Notes: a model not told the origin generated them from the letters alone. A stretch of 64,000 nucleotides of DNA from Rhodothermales bacterium (GCA_041391505.1 JAWKNW010000001.1:310001-374000), one strand, 5' to 3'. Shown: positions 34,991-43,665, counted from the stretch's first letter. Numbers and translations: made by a program.

Positions 34991-35359
34991 ATGGCCGCCC
35001 GCCGCGCATCGCTTCAATCGCGGGGGCGTCCGATTGCTTCCTCGCGTCTCGGACGCTATCTCGCGCCCGACCTCTCCGGCACGATCCGCCAGCTGTATGT
35101 CCAGGACGGGCACGTCCGCGCCGTGCTGACGGACGGCAGCTGGCTTGTTTTTATGCAGCAGGAGCTGGGGATCGACGCCCAGACGCTGGCACTGCGTTCA
35201 AACGACGGCGCGGTGCAATTCATCGCCGAGCAGATAAAAACGTGGAAGGCCCGGCAAGATAGCCAGGCCTCCCTCTACGAAGTAGATTTGAACGGGACAC
35301 GCATCGTCGCCACGCCGGCGGCGCTCGCGCATTACGACGCTATTCTTTCTCGCAGCTGA
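34991..35359 (+). CDS. hypothetical protein
   Basis: 122 residues, basic N-terminus, no signal or membrane segment. The middle (IRQLYVQDGHVRAVLTDGSWLVFMQQELG) looks like a small beta domain, and the end is mixed helix/strand. It begins 5 bases after the receiver gene stop, so it is probably cotranscribed. Its last 20 bases overlap the tail of the convergent M56 gene. No family recognised. Confidence 0.6.
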   Translation: MAARRASLQSRGRPIASSRLGRYLAPDLSGTIRQLYVQDGHVRAVLTDGSWLVFMQQELGIDAQTLALRSNDGAVQFIAEQIKTWKARQDSQASLYEVDLNGTRIVATPAALAHYDAILSRS

Positions 35360-37988
35360 GCGTATCCACCGCAATCCGCGCGCGGCTGTTGACGTCCTTC
35401 AGGGCCTCCAGCTTTTCCATCGCCTCCTTGCATTGCACGCCGGCCGGGTTCTGTTCGATGAGCCCGATCAACTCGGTAATTTGAAGCTCCTGCACCTGAT
35501 CCCGATAGATGACGGCGTCTGCGTTGCCCGATCCACGAATTACCGTGCGCGATTGCAGTCTGGCGATCTCATTCGATAATGCGCCGATCCGGGCCCTCAA
35601 CTCCTCCACCGATCTCTTAATTTCCTGCTTCTTTTCGGCATCCTGCTCCTGCGTCAGGTGAACCAGCAAATTGTGATAGACCAGCTCCGCCGCCTCCAGA
35701 TCGCGCTTCACATCCTGCGCGTGCTGCGAGGAGCGGACTTCGAACACCGAACGACCGGAGATGGATTGGGCCTGATACTCGGCCAGCTGGTTTTGAAGCA
35801 TCTCCGCACGCTGCCGGGAGGCGAAAGTGCGGCTGCTGTCCATCGTGCTTCGAAGGGCATCTAACCGGGCCGCGTTGTAGATGACATCCGCGGATGGAGT
35901 GGTGAGCGTGGCCGGCGATCCGGCGCCAACGCTGCCCCAGAAGGCCTTGCCGACCACGGTCGGGCGACCATCCCCCTCGTAATTCAGTTGACTCAGCGCC
36001 TGCGCCGCCACGCGCCGCACTTCGACGTCCTCGTCCTCCATCGCGTCCGACAGGGCATCGACGGCCCGGATGTCTCGCATGGCCCCGAGGCTGCGCGCCG
36101 CGGCGATCCGCACATCGCGCGACCGGTCGTTGACCAGCACCTCGCTCAGGACCTCGACGGCCTCCTTACCCGGGCGCATCCCGAGCGCACGGACGGCCGT
36201 CTCGCGGATGATCGCATCGTCGTCCTGCAGCGCCTTGCGGAAAACGCTCACCGAACCGGCGACGTTGCGGTTGCTGAGCCCCATGAGCGCCTGCCGGCGG
36301 ACGTCGCGGTCGGCATCGGACAGCGCCGCGGTGAGTCCGGCATTCGCGGCGTCGCCCTCGATCCGGCTCAGCGCGAGCACGGCCTGCCGGCGCACTTCGA
36401 CGCTCGGGTCGTTGCGCACGACCTCGGAAAACGCGTCGACCATGTCGTCCCCACCGATCTGAGCCAGGGCGACCACCGCATCCCGGCGGATATCGACGTT
36501 TTCATCCTTCAGCGCGCTGCGCAATGCCTTGATGGCCTTCTGGCGCGCCACGCGCCGATCCTCGTCGGTGGTGTCCGGGTCGCTCCAGACCACAACCGGC
36601 TGCCGGGAGAGCGCTACCTCGATGTCCGCCAGCGATTCGGGCTGGGTAAACAGCCTCGGAACGGACGGCACCTCGGCTACGGCCGGCACTTCGGCCAGGG
36701 CGAACTCGCCCGGTGCATCCGCTGCCATCGACACTTCATAGACCTCGGGCTGCCACACCTGCATCGCGGCGAGTGGGAGGATCAGGGCGATGGCGGCCGC
36801 CACCGTACCGGCTACCCGTTTCCACGAGGGCGCCTGCCGGTCCCGCCGGTCATCGAGGATCGAAACCACCCGGCCCTCGAGCTGCGAGGGACGCGCCATG
36901 GACATGGCCGCCGCCGGCGAGACGAACGCCGAACGGACGGTGCGCGCCAGATCCATCAGATGCGTCGCATAGTCGGTTGCCTTCATCCCGTGCGAGAGCA
37001 CGCGGTCGTCGCACGCCTTCTCCTGCTCGAGCCGCATCCGGTTCGATGCGCGCCACACAAGCGGGTTGAACCAGTTCACCGCGCAGACCGCGTAGGCGAA
37101 CGTCTGCGTCGCATAGTCCCAGCGGGCGATGTGCGCGATCTCGTGGAGCAGCACCGAGCGCCGGCGCTCCGCCGGCCAGTCTTCGGCATCCACCGGCAAC
37201 AGGACCACAGGCCGCCACAGCCCCCAGGTCATCGGCATCGCGATCCGGCCGCTCGTCATCAGCGTCACCGTCCGGCGCAACGCATAGCGTTCCGCGATCT
37301 CATCCACCAGATCCTGCCACGCCTCGCCCTCGAGCGGCATCGACCGCTGGCGGAGCCAGAACAACCCCACGATGCCGGAAAGCATCCAGCCCAGAAGAAA
37401 TACGATGCCACCCAGCCAGGTCAGCAACACCCAGTCCGTCCAGCCCGCGGACCGCACGAACGACAGGAGGGATTCGAGCAGCGGCGCGGCCGTCAAGTCC
37501 ATCGCCTCCTGCACGACCGGCGCTTCTCTCTCCTGATACAGATAAGCGCTGCCTCCCGCCGGCGGACGCACGATGCGCGCATTCGGCGACACCTCATTCC
37601 CCAGCAACGCCGTTACCTCCGGATCCATCGTCGCCCGCGTCGTCTCATCGGCGTTATACACGAAGTACGACTTTCCATTCGCCGGCACGTACGCGATCTC
37701 CGCCTCCGCCGGTACCTCCAGCGCGGTCATGGCAGGCTCACCCGGGAGCACCCCCTGCGCGATGAATCCGACCTGAAGCCCGGGAACGACCAGCGGGGCG
37801 ATGGGAATGAGCAACACCAGCGCCAGCGCGACGCCCCACACGGCGTGTCGCAACGCCGCGGATGACTGCCGCAAGGCATACATCAGTAGGCCGGTCGCGG
37901 TGAGTATCAGGGCGCCTTTCAGCGCGTAATCGATGAGCACGACAAACGCCTCACGGGTGAAGGCCGGCGAAAAAAGTGGGCTGTCCAT
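35340..37988 (-). CDS. BlaR1-type M56 metallopeptidase with HEAT repeats
   Basis: 882 residues. Four membrane segments (about 14-37, 47-75, 190-210, 400-420) and the cytoplasmic zinc protease motif HEIAH at 282-286, followed by EQEKACDDRVL, as in BlaR1/MecR1. Instead of a penicillin-binding sensor, the periplasmic part holds about seven HEAT/PBS-lyase-type repeats (about 470-690, KALRSALKDENVDIRRDAVVALAQIGG, DVRIAAARSLGAMRDIRAVDALSDAM) and a C-terminal coiled coil. It probably senses an envelope signal and cleaves the BlaI repressor encoded 2 bases upstream. Confidence 0.9.
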   Translation of the reverse strand: MDSPLFSPAFTREAFVVLIDYALKGALILTATGLLMYALRQSSAALRHAVWGVALALVLLIPIAPLVVPGLQVGFIAQGVLPGEPAMTALEVPAEAEIAYVPANGKSYFVYNADETTRATMDPEVTALLGNEVSPNARIVRPPAGGSAYLYQEREAPVVQEAMDLTAAPLLESLLSFVRSAGWTDWVLLTWLGGIVFLLGWMLSGIVGLFWLRQRSMPLEGEAWQDLVDEIAERYALRRTVTLMTSGRIAMPMTWGLWRPVVLLPVDAEDWPAERRRSVLLHEIAHIARWDYATQTFAYAVCAVNWFNPLVWRASNRMRLEQEKACDDRVLSHGMKATDYATHLMDLARTVRSAFVSPAAAMSMARPSQLEGRVVSILDDRRDRQAPSWKRVAGTVAAAIALILPLAAMQVWQPEVYEVSMAADAPGEFALAEVPAVAEVPSVPRLFTQPESLADIEVALSRQPVVVWSDPDTTDEDRRVARQKAIKALRSALKDENVDIRRDAVVALAQIGGDDMVDAFSEVVRNDPSVEVRRQAVLALSRIEGDAANAGLTAALSDADRDVRRQALMGLSNRNVAGSVSVFRKALQDDDAIIRETAVRALGMRPGKEAVEVLSEVLVNDRSRDVRIAAARSLGAMRDIRAVDALSDAMEDEDVEVRRVAAQALSQLNYEGDGRPTVVGKAFWGSVGAGSPATLTTPSADVIYNAARLDALRSTMDSSRTFASRQRAEMLQNQLAEYQAQSISGRSVFEVRSSQHAQDVKRDLEAAELVYHNLLVHLTQEQDAEKKQEIKRSVEELRARIGALSNEIARLQSRTVIRGSGNADAVIYRDQVQELQITELIGLIEQNPAGVQCKEAMEKLEALKDVNSRARIAVDTLSCEKE

Positions 37989-37990
37989 AC

Positions 37991-38377
37991 CTATTTCCCT
38001 TCCGTTTTGGCTTTTTCGATCAGAGCGGCGAGGCGTTCGAGTTCGTCATCCGGCAAATCCTCCGACAGATCCAGCAACGCAACCATCGCCTGCGACACCG
38101 ATCCCTCGAAAAAGGTCGAAAGGACGTGCTGGAGCGCGTTCTGCTTGGCCGTCTGGCGCGAGACAGTCGGTTTGTAGAGGTACCGATTGCCGGACCGGTT
38201 GTACGAGAGATGCCCTTTTTCAACGAGGATACGCATGAGCGCGCGCACGGCGGAGTAGCTGGGCGCGTCCGGTATCTGATCCATCACTTCGGCGGCCGTC
38301 GCCTTCCCCTTCTGATAGATCACATCCATGATTTGCCGTTCACGGCGGCTCAGGTGTTCGTGGTTAGGCGTCGTCAT
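37991..38377 (-). CDS. BlaI/MecI/CopY family repressor
   Basis: 128-residue winged-helix repressor: HLSRRERQIMDVIYQKGKATAAEV, then the recognition region SYSAVRALMRILVEKGHLSYNRSGNRYLYKP, then a dimerisation helix region that M56 proteases cut in this family. The ATG at 38377 is the first with family-like sequence after it. The stop is two bases before the M56 gene start. Two matching palindromes in its promoter are the likely operators. Confidence 0.93.
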   Translation of the reverse strand: MTTPNHEHLSRRERQIMDVIYQKGKATAAEVMDQIPDAPSYSAVRALMRILVEKGHLSYNRSGNRYLYKPTVSRQTAKQNALQHVLSTFFEGSVSQAMVALLDLSEDLPDDELERLAALIEKAKTEGK

Positions 38378-38434
38378 ACGCGTTTTCTGCCAGGGTTTTG
38401 GGCGTACGTCCCCTGCCTCGCAGGGGTTACGCAC

Positions 38435-38450
38435 TGCTAATTATTTAGCA
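38435..38450. promoter_or_regulatory. BlaI-type operator 1
   Basis: TGCTAATTATTTAGCA, an imperfect palindrome overlapping the expected transcription start of the blaI-M56 operon, directly downstream of the -10 box. It differs from operator 2 at two central positions. Centre-to-centre distance is 53 bases, about five helical turns, so both lie on the same DNA face. Confidence 0.7.
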
Positions 38451-38451
38451 C

Positions 38452-38480
38452 AAAATAACACGACGCACCTCACCTGTCAA
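38452..38480 (-). promoter_or_regulatory. promoter of the blaI-M56 operon
   Basis: On the minus strand TTGACA (38475-38480) and TATTTT (38452-38457) are 17 bases apart, an unusually good sigma-70-like promoter. The -10 also reads TATTTTG, close to the Bacteroidota TAnnTTTG element. It sits exactly between the two palindromic operators. Confidence 0.65.
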
Positions 38481-38487
38481 GTCTTTC

Positions 38488-38503
38488 TGCTAAATATTTA
38501 GCA
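38488..38503. promoter_or_regulatory. BlaI-type operator 2
   Basis: TGCTAAATATTTAGCA, a perfect 16-bp palindrome seven bases upstream of the -35 box of the blaI-M56 promoter. Confidence 0.72.
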
Positions 38504-38562
38504 CACCACGTCGAACGGCGAGGCATGGACGCCCGGGAGGACGTATCCCGAACGCGATGGGC

Positions 38563-39783
38563 TCAACCGTTCCAGACGACCCGGACGAACCGGCGCTTGC
38601 CTACCTTGAGCACAAACGGGGCAGCGGCGGCGAGATCGACCTCGAGCGCCGGGTCGTCGACGCGGGCGCCGTCGATCGAGACGGCCTGCTGCTGGATGAG
38701 CCGGCGTGCCTCTCCGTTCGAGGCGGCCATCCCGGCCGCGGCGATGAGCTTGACCAGCTGGATCGAGGCGCCGTTTTCGATGGCCGGCGTGAACGTTTCG
38801 ATCTCGTCCGGCACGCCGCCGGCGATGATCGTTTTTTCGAAATGCGCGCGCGCGTCACGCGCCGCCTGCTCGCCGTGATACATCTGGACTATGCGCAGGG
38901 CGAGGTCGTGTTTGGCGTTGCGGGGATCGCGCTTGGCGTAGGCGTTGAGTTCGGCCAACTCCTCCGTCTTCACGTCCGTCGCCAGTTCGAAATACCGGAA
39001 GATGAGTTCGTCGGGAATCGAGAGGGTCTTGCCGTACATCTGCTCGGGCGCCTCGCTGATGCCGATGTAGTTGTCGAGCGACTTGGACATCTTCTCGACG
39101 CCGTCCGTCCCTTCGAGGATGGGCAGCGTGATGCAGACCTGCGCATCCATCCCGTTCGCTATCTGGATATCGCGGCCGACGAGCAGGTTGAATTTCTGGT
39201 CGGTGCCGCCCAGCTCGATGTCCGATTCGATGGCGACGGAGTCCTGCGCCTGGGCGAGGGGGTAGAGAAATTCGTGCACGCCGATCGGCTCTCCGCCCTT
39301 GTAGCGGCGCTCGAATTCGTCCCGTTCGAGCATGCGGGCGACGGTGTATTTGCCGGCGAGCTGGATCACGTCCCGAAACGACATCGGCCCCAGCCATTCC
39401 GAGTTGTAGAGGATGCGGGCCTTGCTGCCGTCGAGGATTTTGGATGCCTGTTCGTAATAGGACTGCCCGTTCTGGCGCGTCTCTTCGAGGGACAGGGGCG
39501 GGCGCGTCTTCGACTTACCGCTCGGGTCGCCGATCATGCCGGTGAAGTCGCCCACGATGAGGACCGCCTGGTGGCCGAGGTCCTGGAACTGGCGCAGCTT
39601 GCGGAGGACGACCGAATGCCCGAGATGGAGGTCGGGCCGGCTCGGATCGCATCCCAGCTTCACGATGAGGGGTTTTCCGGTATCGTAGGACCGCTGGAGT
39701 TTTTCCTTGAGCGCCGCTTCAGGAAGGATCTCGTGCACCCCGCGGCGGATGTGCGCCAGCTGCTCTTCGACGGGTAGAAACAT
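38563..39783 (-). CDS. tyrS: tyrosyl-tRNA synthetase
   Basis: 406 residues, class I synthetase charging tRNA-Tyr. The HIGH-like motif is HLGH in SRPDLHLGHSVVLRKL, the KMSKS loop is intact (GVEKMSKSLDNYIG), the binding segment reads GGTDQKFN, and an S4 RNA-binding domain occupies about 345-406 (LVKLIAAAGMAASNGEARRLIQQQAVSIDG region). Length and order fit the TyrZ-type enzyme. It follows smpB by 34 bases in the housekeeping run. Confidence 0.97.
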   Translation of the reverse strand: MFLPVEEQLAHIRRGVHEILPEAALKEKLQRSYDTGKPLIVKLGCDPSRPDLHLGHSVVLRKLRQFQDLGHQAVLIVGDFTGMIGDPSGKSKTRPPLSLEETRQNGQSYYEQASKILDGSKARILYNSEWLGPMSFRDVIQLAGKYTVARMLERDEFERRYKGGEPIGVHEFLYPLAQAQDSVAIESDIELGGTDQKFNLLVGRDIQIANGMDAQVCITLPILEGTDGVEKMSKSLDNYIGISEAPEQMYGKTLSIPDELIFRYFELATDVKTEELAELNAYAKRDPRNAKHDLALRIVQMYHGEQAARDARAHFEKTIIAGGVPDEIETFTPAIENGASIQLVKLIAAAGMAASNGEARRLIQQQAVSIDGARVDDPALEVDLAAAAPFVLKVGKRRFVRVVWNG

Positions 39784-39817
39784 GGTGATTTCAGACTGAT
39801 GGCGATAAACGGTCGTA

Positions 39818-40282
39818 CTACTCGTCCTTGCCGCTGCGCATCACGCGGTCCAGCCGGCGTTTCGAATCGCGATCGGCGATGTCGGCCCGCTTGTCGTACA
39901 GCTTTTTGCCCTTGGCAAGGCCGATCTCGATTTTCGCGCGTCCCGACTTGAAATAGATCCGGAGCGGGACGATGGTAAAGCCTTTCTGTTCGATGGCCTC
40001 GCGCCACTTTTCGATCTCCTTGCGGTGGAGCAGGAGCTTGCGGGGCGCGGTTGCTTCGTGGTTGAAGTGCCCGCCGTGCTTGAACGGTGAGATGTGGCAG
40101 TTGAGCAGCATCATCTCGTGGTTCTGTACCGTGCAGAACGCGTCCTGCATTTGCACCTTGCCCTCGCGGAGCGACTTCACCTCCGTGCCATGCAGCACCA
40201 TGCCCGCCTCGAGGGTATCCTCGATGTGGAATTCATGGCGCGCCTTGCGGTTGGACGCTACGAGTTTGATGTCCTCACTCAT
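39818..40282 (-). CDS. smpB: SsrA-binding protein SmpB
   Basis: 154 residues. Binds tmRNA and guides it to stalled ribosomes. Family motifs: NRKARHEFHIEDTLEAGMVL, GTEVKSLREGKVQMQDAF, the C-terminal KSGRAKIEIGLAKGKKLYDKR and the basic tail RDSKRRLDRVMR. No tmRNA gene is in the window. Nine bases separate it from the upstream mqnA-like gene. Confidence 0.97.
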   Translation of the reverse strand: MSEDIKLVASNRKARHEFHIEDTLEAGMVLHGTEVKSLREGKVQMQDAFCTVQNHEMMLLNCHISPFKHGGHFNHEATAPRKLLLHRKEIEKWREAIEQKGFTIVPLRIYFKSGRAKIEIGLAKGKKLYDKRADIADRDSKRRLDRVMRSGKDE

Positions 40283-40291
40283 GGCAGGGGC

Positions 40292-41110
40292 TCACAACAG
40301 CGGGATATCGTCCGAATCGTCTTCGTCCGCCGGCACTTCGTAGAACGAAACCGGCGCGATATCGTCGGTGGCGAGATAAAAGTACAGGTAATCCTGGAGG
40401 GCGGTAAAGCTGGCGACCGCGAGGTCGTCGAGGCGGTACCGCAGCTGGTTCTGGTAGAGGTCGGCGCGCGCGGCATCGACGGGATGCTGCTCGAGCCACG
40501 CCTCGGTCCGCTGCTCCGCCAGGCCGGCGTAGGTCGTGAGCCGGCGAACGAAGTCGGTATTCGCCGCGCCGCGTTGCGTGACGAACACGCCCCAGACCAT
40601 CGGGTAGTTGGTCAGTTCGTACCACTCGCGCCCGAGATCCAGCCGTTCCATGGTCTCCGGGATCGATCCGGGCGGCGCATTGACGACGATGGTGGCGTCC
40701 GCCGGCGCGTCGAGCAGCGCCTGGACGGTGGAGGCGTCCACCGGCTTGAAGCCCGGCACGACGTTGTAGTGCTCTTTCAGGACGATCTGCGTGAGCAGGA
40801 CTTCCTGGGCGTACCGGGGATCGAAGCCGACCGTGGAGATGGCCTCGCCGAGCGGTTTGTGCAGGATGATTTCGGCCTGGACATACGCCCAAGACGACAG
40901 CGCCACGGCGGGCAGCGCGTCGAACAGATCCTGCTCGCGGAAAAGCGTCAGTGTCGGGACGAGCGCGACATCCACTTCCCCCAGCACGATCCAGTTTCGG
41001 CACTCGGCGCGGGTCCCCCTACGAACGACAGATGGAGCAAAGCGTCCGCCCTGCTCCATGACTGCCGCGAATACATCGAGAGCCGGCTCGTCCCAAATGG
41101 CAATGCGCAT
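40292..41110 (-). CDS. mqnA: MqnA-like protein (futalosine menaquinone pathway)
   Basis: 272 residues, periplasmic-binding-protein-like fold without a signal peptide, as in chorismate dehydratase MqnA. Motifs: GEVDVALVPTLTLF, a VDASTVQALL helix, APPGSIPETMERLDLGREWYELTNYPMVWGVFV. MqnA converts chorismate to 3-[(1-carboxyvinyl)oxy]benzoate. MqnD is a close relative and cannot be excluded by eye. It lies 18 bases downstream of rplS. Confidence 0.65.
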   Translation of the reverse strand: MRIAIWDEPALDVFAAVMEQGGRFAPSVVRRGTRAECRNWIVLGEVDVALVPTLTLFREQDLFDALPAVALSSWAYVQAEIILHKPLGEAISTVGFDPRYAQEVLLTQIVLKEHYNVVPGFKPVDASTVQALLDAPADATIVVNAPPGSIPETMERLDLGREWYELTNYPMVWGVFVTQRGAANTDFVRRLTTYAGLAEQRTEAWLEQHPVDAARADLYQNQLRYRLDDLAVASFTALQDYLYFYLATDDIAPVSFYEVPADEDDSDDIPLL

Positions 41111-41128
41111 CGTGGGTAGCCGGGGAAA

Positions 41129-41491
41129 TCAGTTGGCGCGATCGTACATCTTTTCCTTGATGCGCGCCGCCTTCCCGCGGAGGTTGCGGAGGTAGTAGAG
41201 CTTGGCGCGACGAACGCTGCCGCGACGCACCACTTCCACTTTCGCCACCTTGGGCGAATAGATCGGGAAGATGCGCTCCACGCCGACGCCGTTGGAAATC
41301 TTCCGAACGGTGAACGTGCGGTTGGAGCCGCTATTCTGGATGCCGATCACGACACCCTGATATTGCTGGATGCGCTCCTTATCGCCTTCGACGACGCGCA
41401 CGTGCACATTGACCGTGTCTCCGGGCACAAAAGCGACAACATCATCGCGAAATTGGGTCGCTTCTACGATCCCCATCAGATCCTTAGCCAT
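41129..41491 (-). CDS. rplS: 50S ribosomal protein L19
   Basis: 120 residues of normal length. Typical segments are FVPGDTVNVHVRVVEGDKERIQ, YQGVVIGIQNSG, FTVRKISNGVGVERIFPIYSP and RRGSVRRAKLYYLRNLRGKAARI. It is the last gene of the classic rpsP-rimM-trmD-rplS order and follows trmD by 93 bases, which contain a terminator-like hairpin. Confidence 0.98.
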   Translation of the reverse strand: MAKDLMGIVEATQFRDDVVAFVPGDTVNVHVRVVEGDKERIQQYQGVVIGIQNSGSNRTFTVRKISNGVGVERIFPIYSPKVAKVEVVRRGSVRRAKLYYLRNLRGKAARIKEKMYDRAN

Positions 41492-41537
41492 GGGCCACCT
41501 CCGCTTATCGGGTTAACTATTCGAGTTCTATGAGTGC

Positions 41538-41559
41538 AAAAACCGCCGGCGAGCCGGCG
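41538..41559 (-). terminator. terminator-like hairpin between trmD and rplS
   Basis: On the minus strand a stem of six GC pairs (CGCCGG/CCGGCG, 41544-41549 with 41554-41559, loop of four) followed by GTTTTTG. It lies in the 93-base gap between trmD and rplS. The stem is short and the T run is five, so it may be a partial attenuator, or rplS may have its own promoter. Confidence 0.35.
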
Positions 41560-41584
41560 TGTGTACAGGCGTGTATTCAAGTAG

Positions 41585-42298
41585 TCATGTCGATTGATCC
41601 AGGTCCGCCGCATCCAGCATGTCGGGCCGGCGCTCGCGCGTGCGAAGCAGACTCTGTTCGTCGCGCCAGGCGTCGATGGCCCGGTGGTCTCCGGAGAGCA
41701 GCACGCCGGGCACGTCGCGCCCGCGATACGAGGCAGGGCGCGTGTAGACCGGCGGCGCAAGCAGTCCGTCCTGATGCGAGTCGGTGAGCGCCGACGACGC
41801 GTCGCCGAGCACACCGGGCACGAGGCGAACGAGCGCGTCGACGAGCACGAGGGCGGGCAGTTCGCCCCCGCTGAGCACGTAGTCGCCCACGGAAACCTCA
41901 CGGGTAACCAGCGCATCGCGGACCCGCTGATCGACGCCCTTGTAGTGCCCGGCCAGCAGAATCAGATGCCTGTTGAGCGAAAGCTGGTTTGCGATCGGCT
42001 GCGTGAACACCTCCCCGTCCGGGGTCAGGTAGATCACGTCGTCGACCGGTACGCCGCGCTCCACGGCGTCGGCCATCAGCTGTTCGATGCAGGCAAAGAT
42101 CGGCTCCGGCTTGAGCACCATGCCGGCGCCGCCGCCAAACGGATAGTCGTCCACCTGGCGGTGCTTGTCGGTTGTGTAATCCCGGATGTCGTGCACGTGG
42201 ATCGTCACGAGCCCGGCTTCCCGGGCGCGATGGATGATGCTGTGTTCCAGCGGTCCACGGACGATGTCCGGCAGCGCGGTGACGATATCTATGCGCAC
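41585..42298 (-). CDS. trmD: tRNA (guanine-N1)-methyltransferase
   Basis: 237 residues. Methylates G37 of tRNAs with a G at 36, using SAM bound in a trefoil knot. Motifs: MRIDIVTALPDIVRGPLEHSI, DDYPFGGGAGMVLKPEP, LLAGHYKGVDQRV, GDYVLSGGELPALVLVDA (knot loop). The spacing of 34 bases to rimM and the gene order are standard. Confidence 0.97.
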   Translation of the reverse strand: MRIDIVTALPDIVRGPLEHSIIHRAREAGLVTIHVHDIRDYTTDKHRQVDDYPFGGGAGMVLKPEPIFACIEQLMADAVERGVPVDDVIYLTPDGEVFTQPIANQLSLNRHLILLAGHYKGVDQRVRDALVTREVSVGDYVLSGGELPALVLVDALVRLVPGVLGDASSALTDSHQDGLLAPPVYTRPASYRGRDVPGVLLSGDHRAIDAWRDEQSLLRTRERRPDMLDAADLDQST

Positions 42299-42332
42299 GG
42301 TTTACCCGAAATACCCGATACGGCGCGCCGGC

Positions 42333-42872
42333 TCAGTCATCGAGCAACCCATCGATGGGTCGGATGACCAGCAGCCCGGCGGCAGGATCAATCGTTTCAA
42401 TGAACGCAGGCACGGCAGGCACGAGCGCGTCCGGCCGGCCTTCCCGCTCGATCACCAGCGTGGGGTGAGCGGGCATATCCAGCACTTCGGCCACCCGGCC
42501 GATCCGCTGCCCCTCGGCGTGCACCTCGAGGCCGACCAGCAGGTCGACATCGTAGGTCTCGCCCTCCGGGGCGGGCAGATCCGACGCCGCCGCGAAGACC
42601 GATCGGCCCCGCTGGCTCTCGGCCGCATCGCGATCCGTGATAGCGGTCAGCCCCAGCAGGACCAGGCGTCCTTTCGCGTTATGCTGAAACCGCACCGATT
42701 CGACCGCCTGTTCGGCGGCCTCTTCGGGGGTGTCTCCCAGCCAGACCCGTTCGAGATCGGTATAGACCTCGTCGTCGGGCAGGGCCGGCAGCACCTTGAG
42801 CTCGCCCAGCACGCCGTGCGCGCGCAGGATTCGCCCGATACGGCGAAGCGATTGCGCGTCGGCGGAAGGCAT
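42333..42872 (-). CDS. rimM: ribosome maturation factor RimM
   Basis: 179 residues. Helps 30S head assembly through S19. The N-terminal RimM barrel starts LRRIGRILRAHGVLGELKVLP, and the PRC-barrel C-terminal half contains DVDLLVGLEVHAEGQRIGRVAEVLDMPAHPTLVI-like sequence and ends PAVPAFIETIDPAAGLLVI. Twenty bases after rpsP in the conserved block. Confidence 0.93.
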   Translation of the reverse strand: MPSADAQSLRRIGRILRAHGVLGELKVLPALPDDEVYTDLERVWLGDTPEEAAEQAVESVRFQHNAKGRLVLLGLTAITDRDAAESQRGRSVFAAASDLPAPEGETYDVDLLVGLEVHAEGQRIGRVAEVLDMPAHPTLVIEREGRPDALVPAVPAFIETIDPAAGLLVIRPIDGLLDD

Positions 42873-42892
42873 GGCTCGGTTGACGCGCGGCG

Positions 42893-43612
42893 TCAGTCTT
42901 CCTTGGTTTCTTCGGCTTCGCCTTCGGCGGCCGGCGCTTCATCGGCAGCCGGTTCCTCGGCCACGGCTTCGGCAGCGGGCGCTTCGGCGGCCGGTGCTTC
43001 CGCGACGGGCGCTTCAGCAGCCGGCGCTTCAGCAGCAGGGGCTTCGGTAGCGGACGCCTCGGCGTTCGCGGCATCCTGCGCCGCTTTCGCTTCGGCCGCA
43101 GCCTGCTCTTTCTGCTTCAGACGCTCTTCGGCAGCCTGCCGGCGAGCCGCTTCGGCTTCGGCTTCCGCCTTGGCTTCGGCTTCGGCGCGCGCCTTGGCGT
43201 ATTCGGCTTCCTTCTTGGAGGCTTCCTTGCGCTCAGCTTCGAGCGCTTCGCGGCGCTGATCGGCGACGGTGCGCTTGACCGACTGTTTGCTGCCCCGCTC
43301 GGCGAGGAACGCCTGCACCGCGGTCTGGATTTCTTCTTCCGACTTGCCCTTGCGGCGCATGTGCGCGGCCAGCATCAGGCCCTGGCGGCTGAAGAGGCTC
43401 CGAACCGTATCGGTCGGCTGCGCGCCCTGCTCGAGCCAGTACAGCACGCGATCTTCCTGGAGCTCTACACGGACCGGCTCGTCGACGGCGTAATAGCGTC
43501 CGAGATCCTCGATGTACTTGCCATCGCGGGGGCTGCGGGTATCAGATGCCACCACAGCGTAAATTGGGTGTTTTTTACGCCCCATTCGGCGTAGACGGAG
43601 TTTTACTGCCAC
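42893..43612 (-). CDS. rpsP: 30S ribosomal protein S16 with long Ala/Glu-rich extension
   Basis: 239 residues, against about 80-90 in most bacteria. Residues 1-80 are normal S16 (MAVKLRLRRMGRKKHPIYAV, SRPRDGKYIEDLG-type loop, LYWLEQGAQPTDTVRSLF). About 80-185 is a charged coiled coil (EAERKEASKKEAEYAKARAE), and 185-239 is a low-complexity tail of AEAPA-type pentapeptides. Bacteroidota S16 often has an extension, but this one is long. It heads the rpsP-rimM-trmD-rplS block. Confidence 0.95.
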   Translation of the reverse strand: MAVKLRLRRMGRKKHPIYAVVASDTRSPRDGKYIEDLGRYYAVDEPVRVELQEDRVLYWLEQGAQPTDTVRSLFSRQGLMLAAHMRRKGKSEEEIQTAVQAFLAERGSKQSVKRTVADQRREALEAERKEASKKEAEYAKARAEAEAKAEAEAEAARRQAAEERLKQKEQAAAEAKAAQDAANAEASATEAPAAEAPAAEAPVAEAPAAEAPAAEAVAEEPAADEAPAAEGEAEETKED

Positions 43613-43665
43613 CTTGCTTCTCTCCTTGGTATCGCTTCTTGGTTACGGAGTGAATACACGTTGTA

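Noticed and set aside
35988..37865. 625-codon plus-strand frame opposite the M56 gene
   Set aside because: Shadow of the HEAT and M56 coding sequence; composition dominated by Arg/His/Pro.
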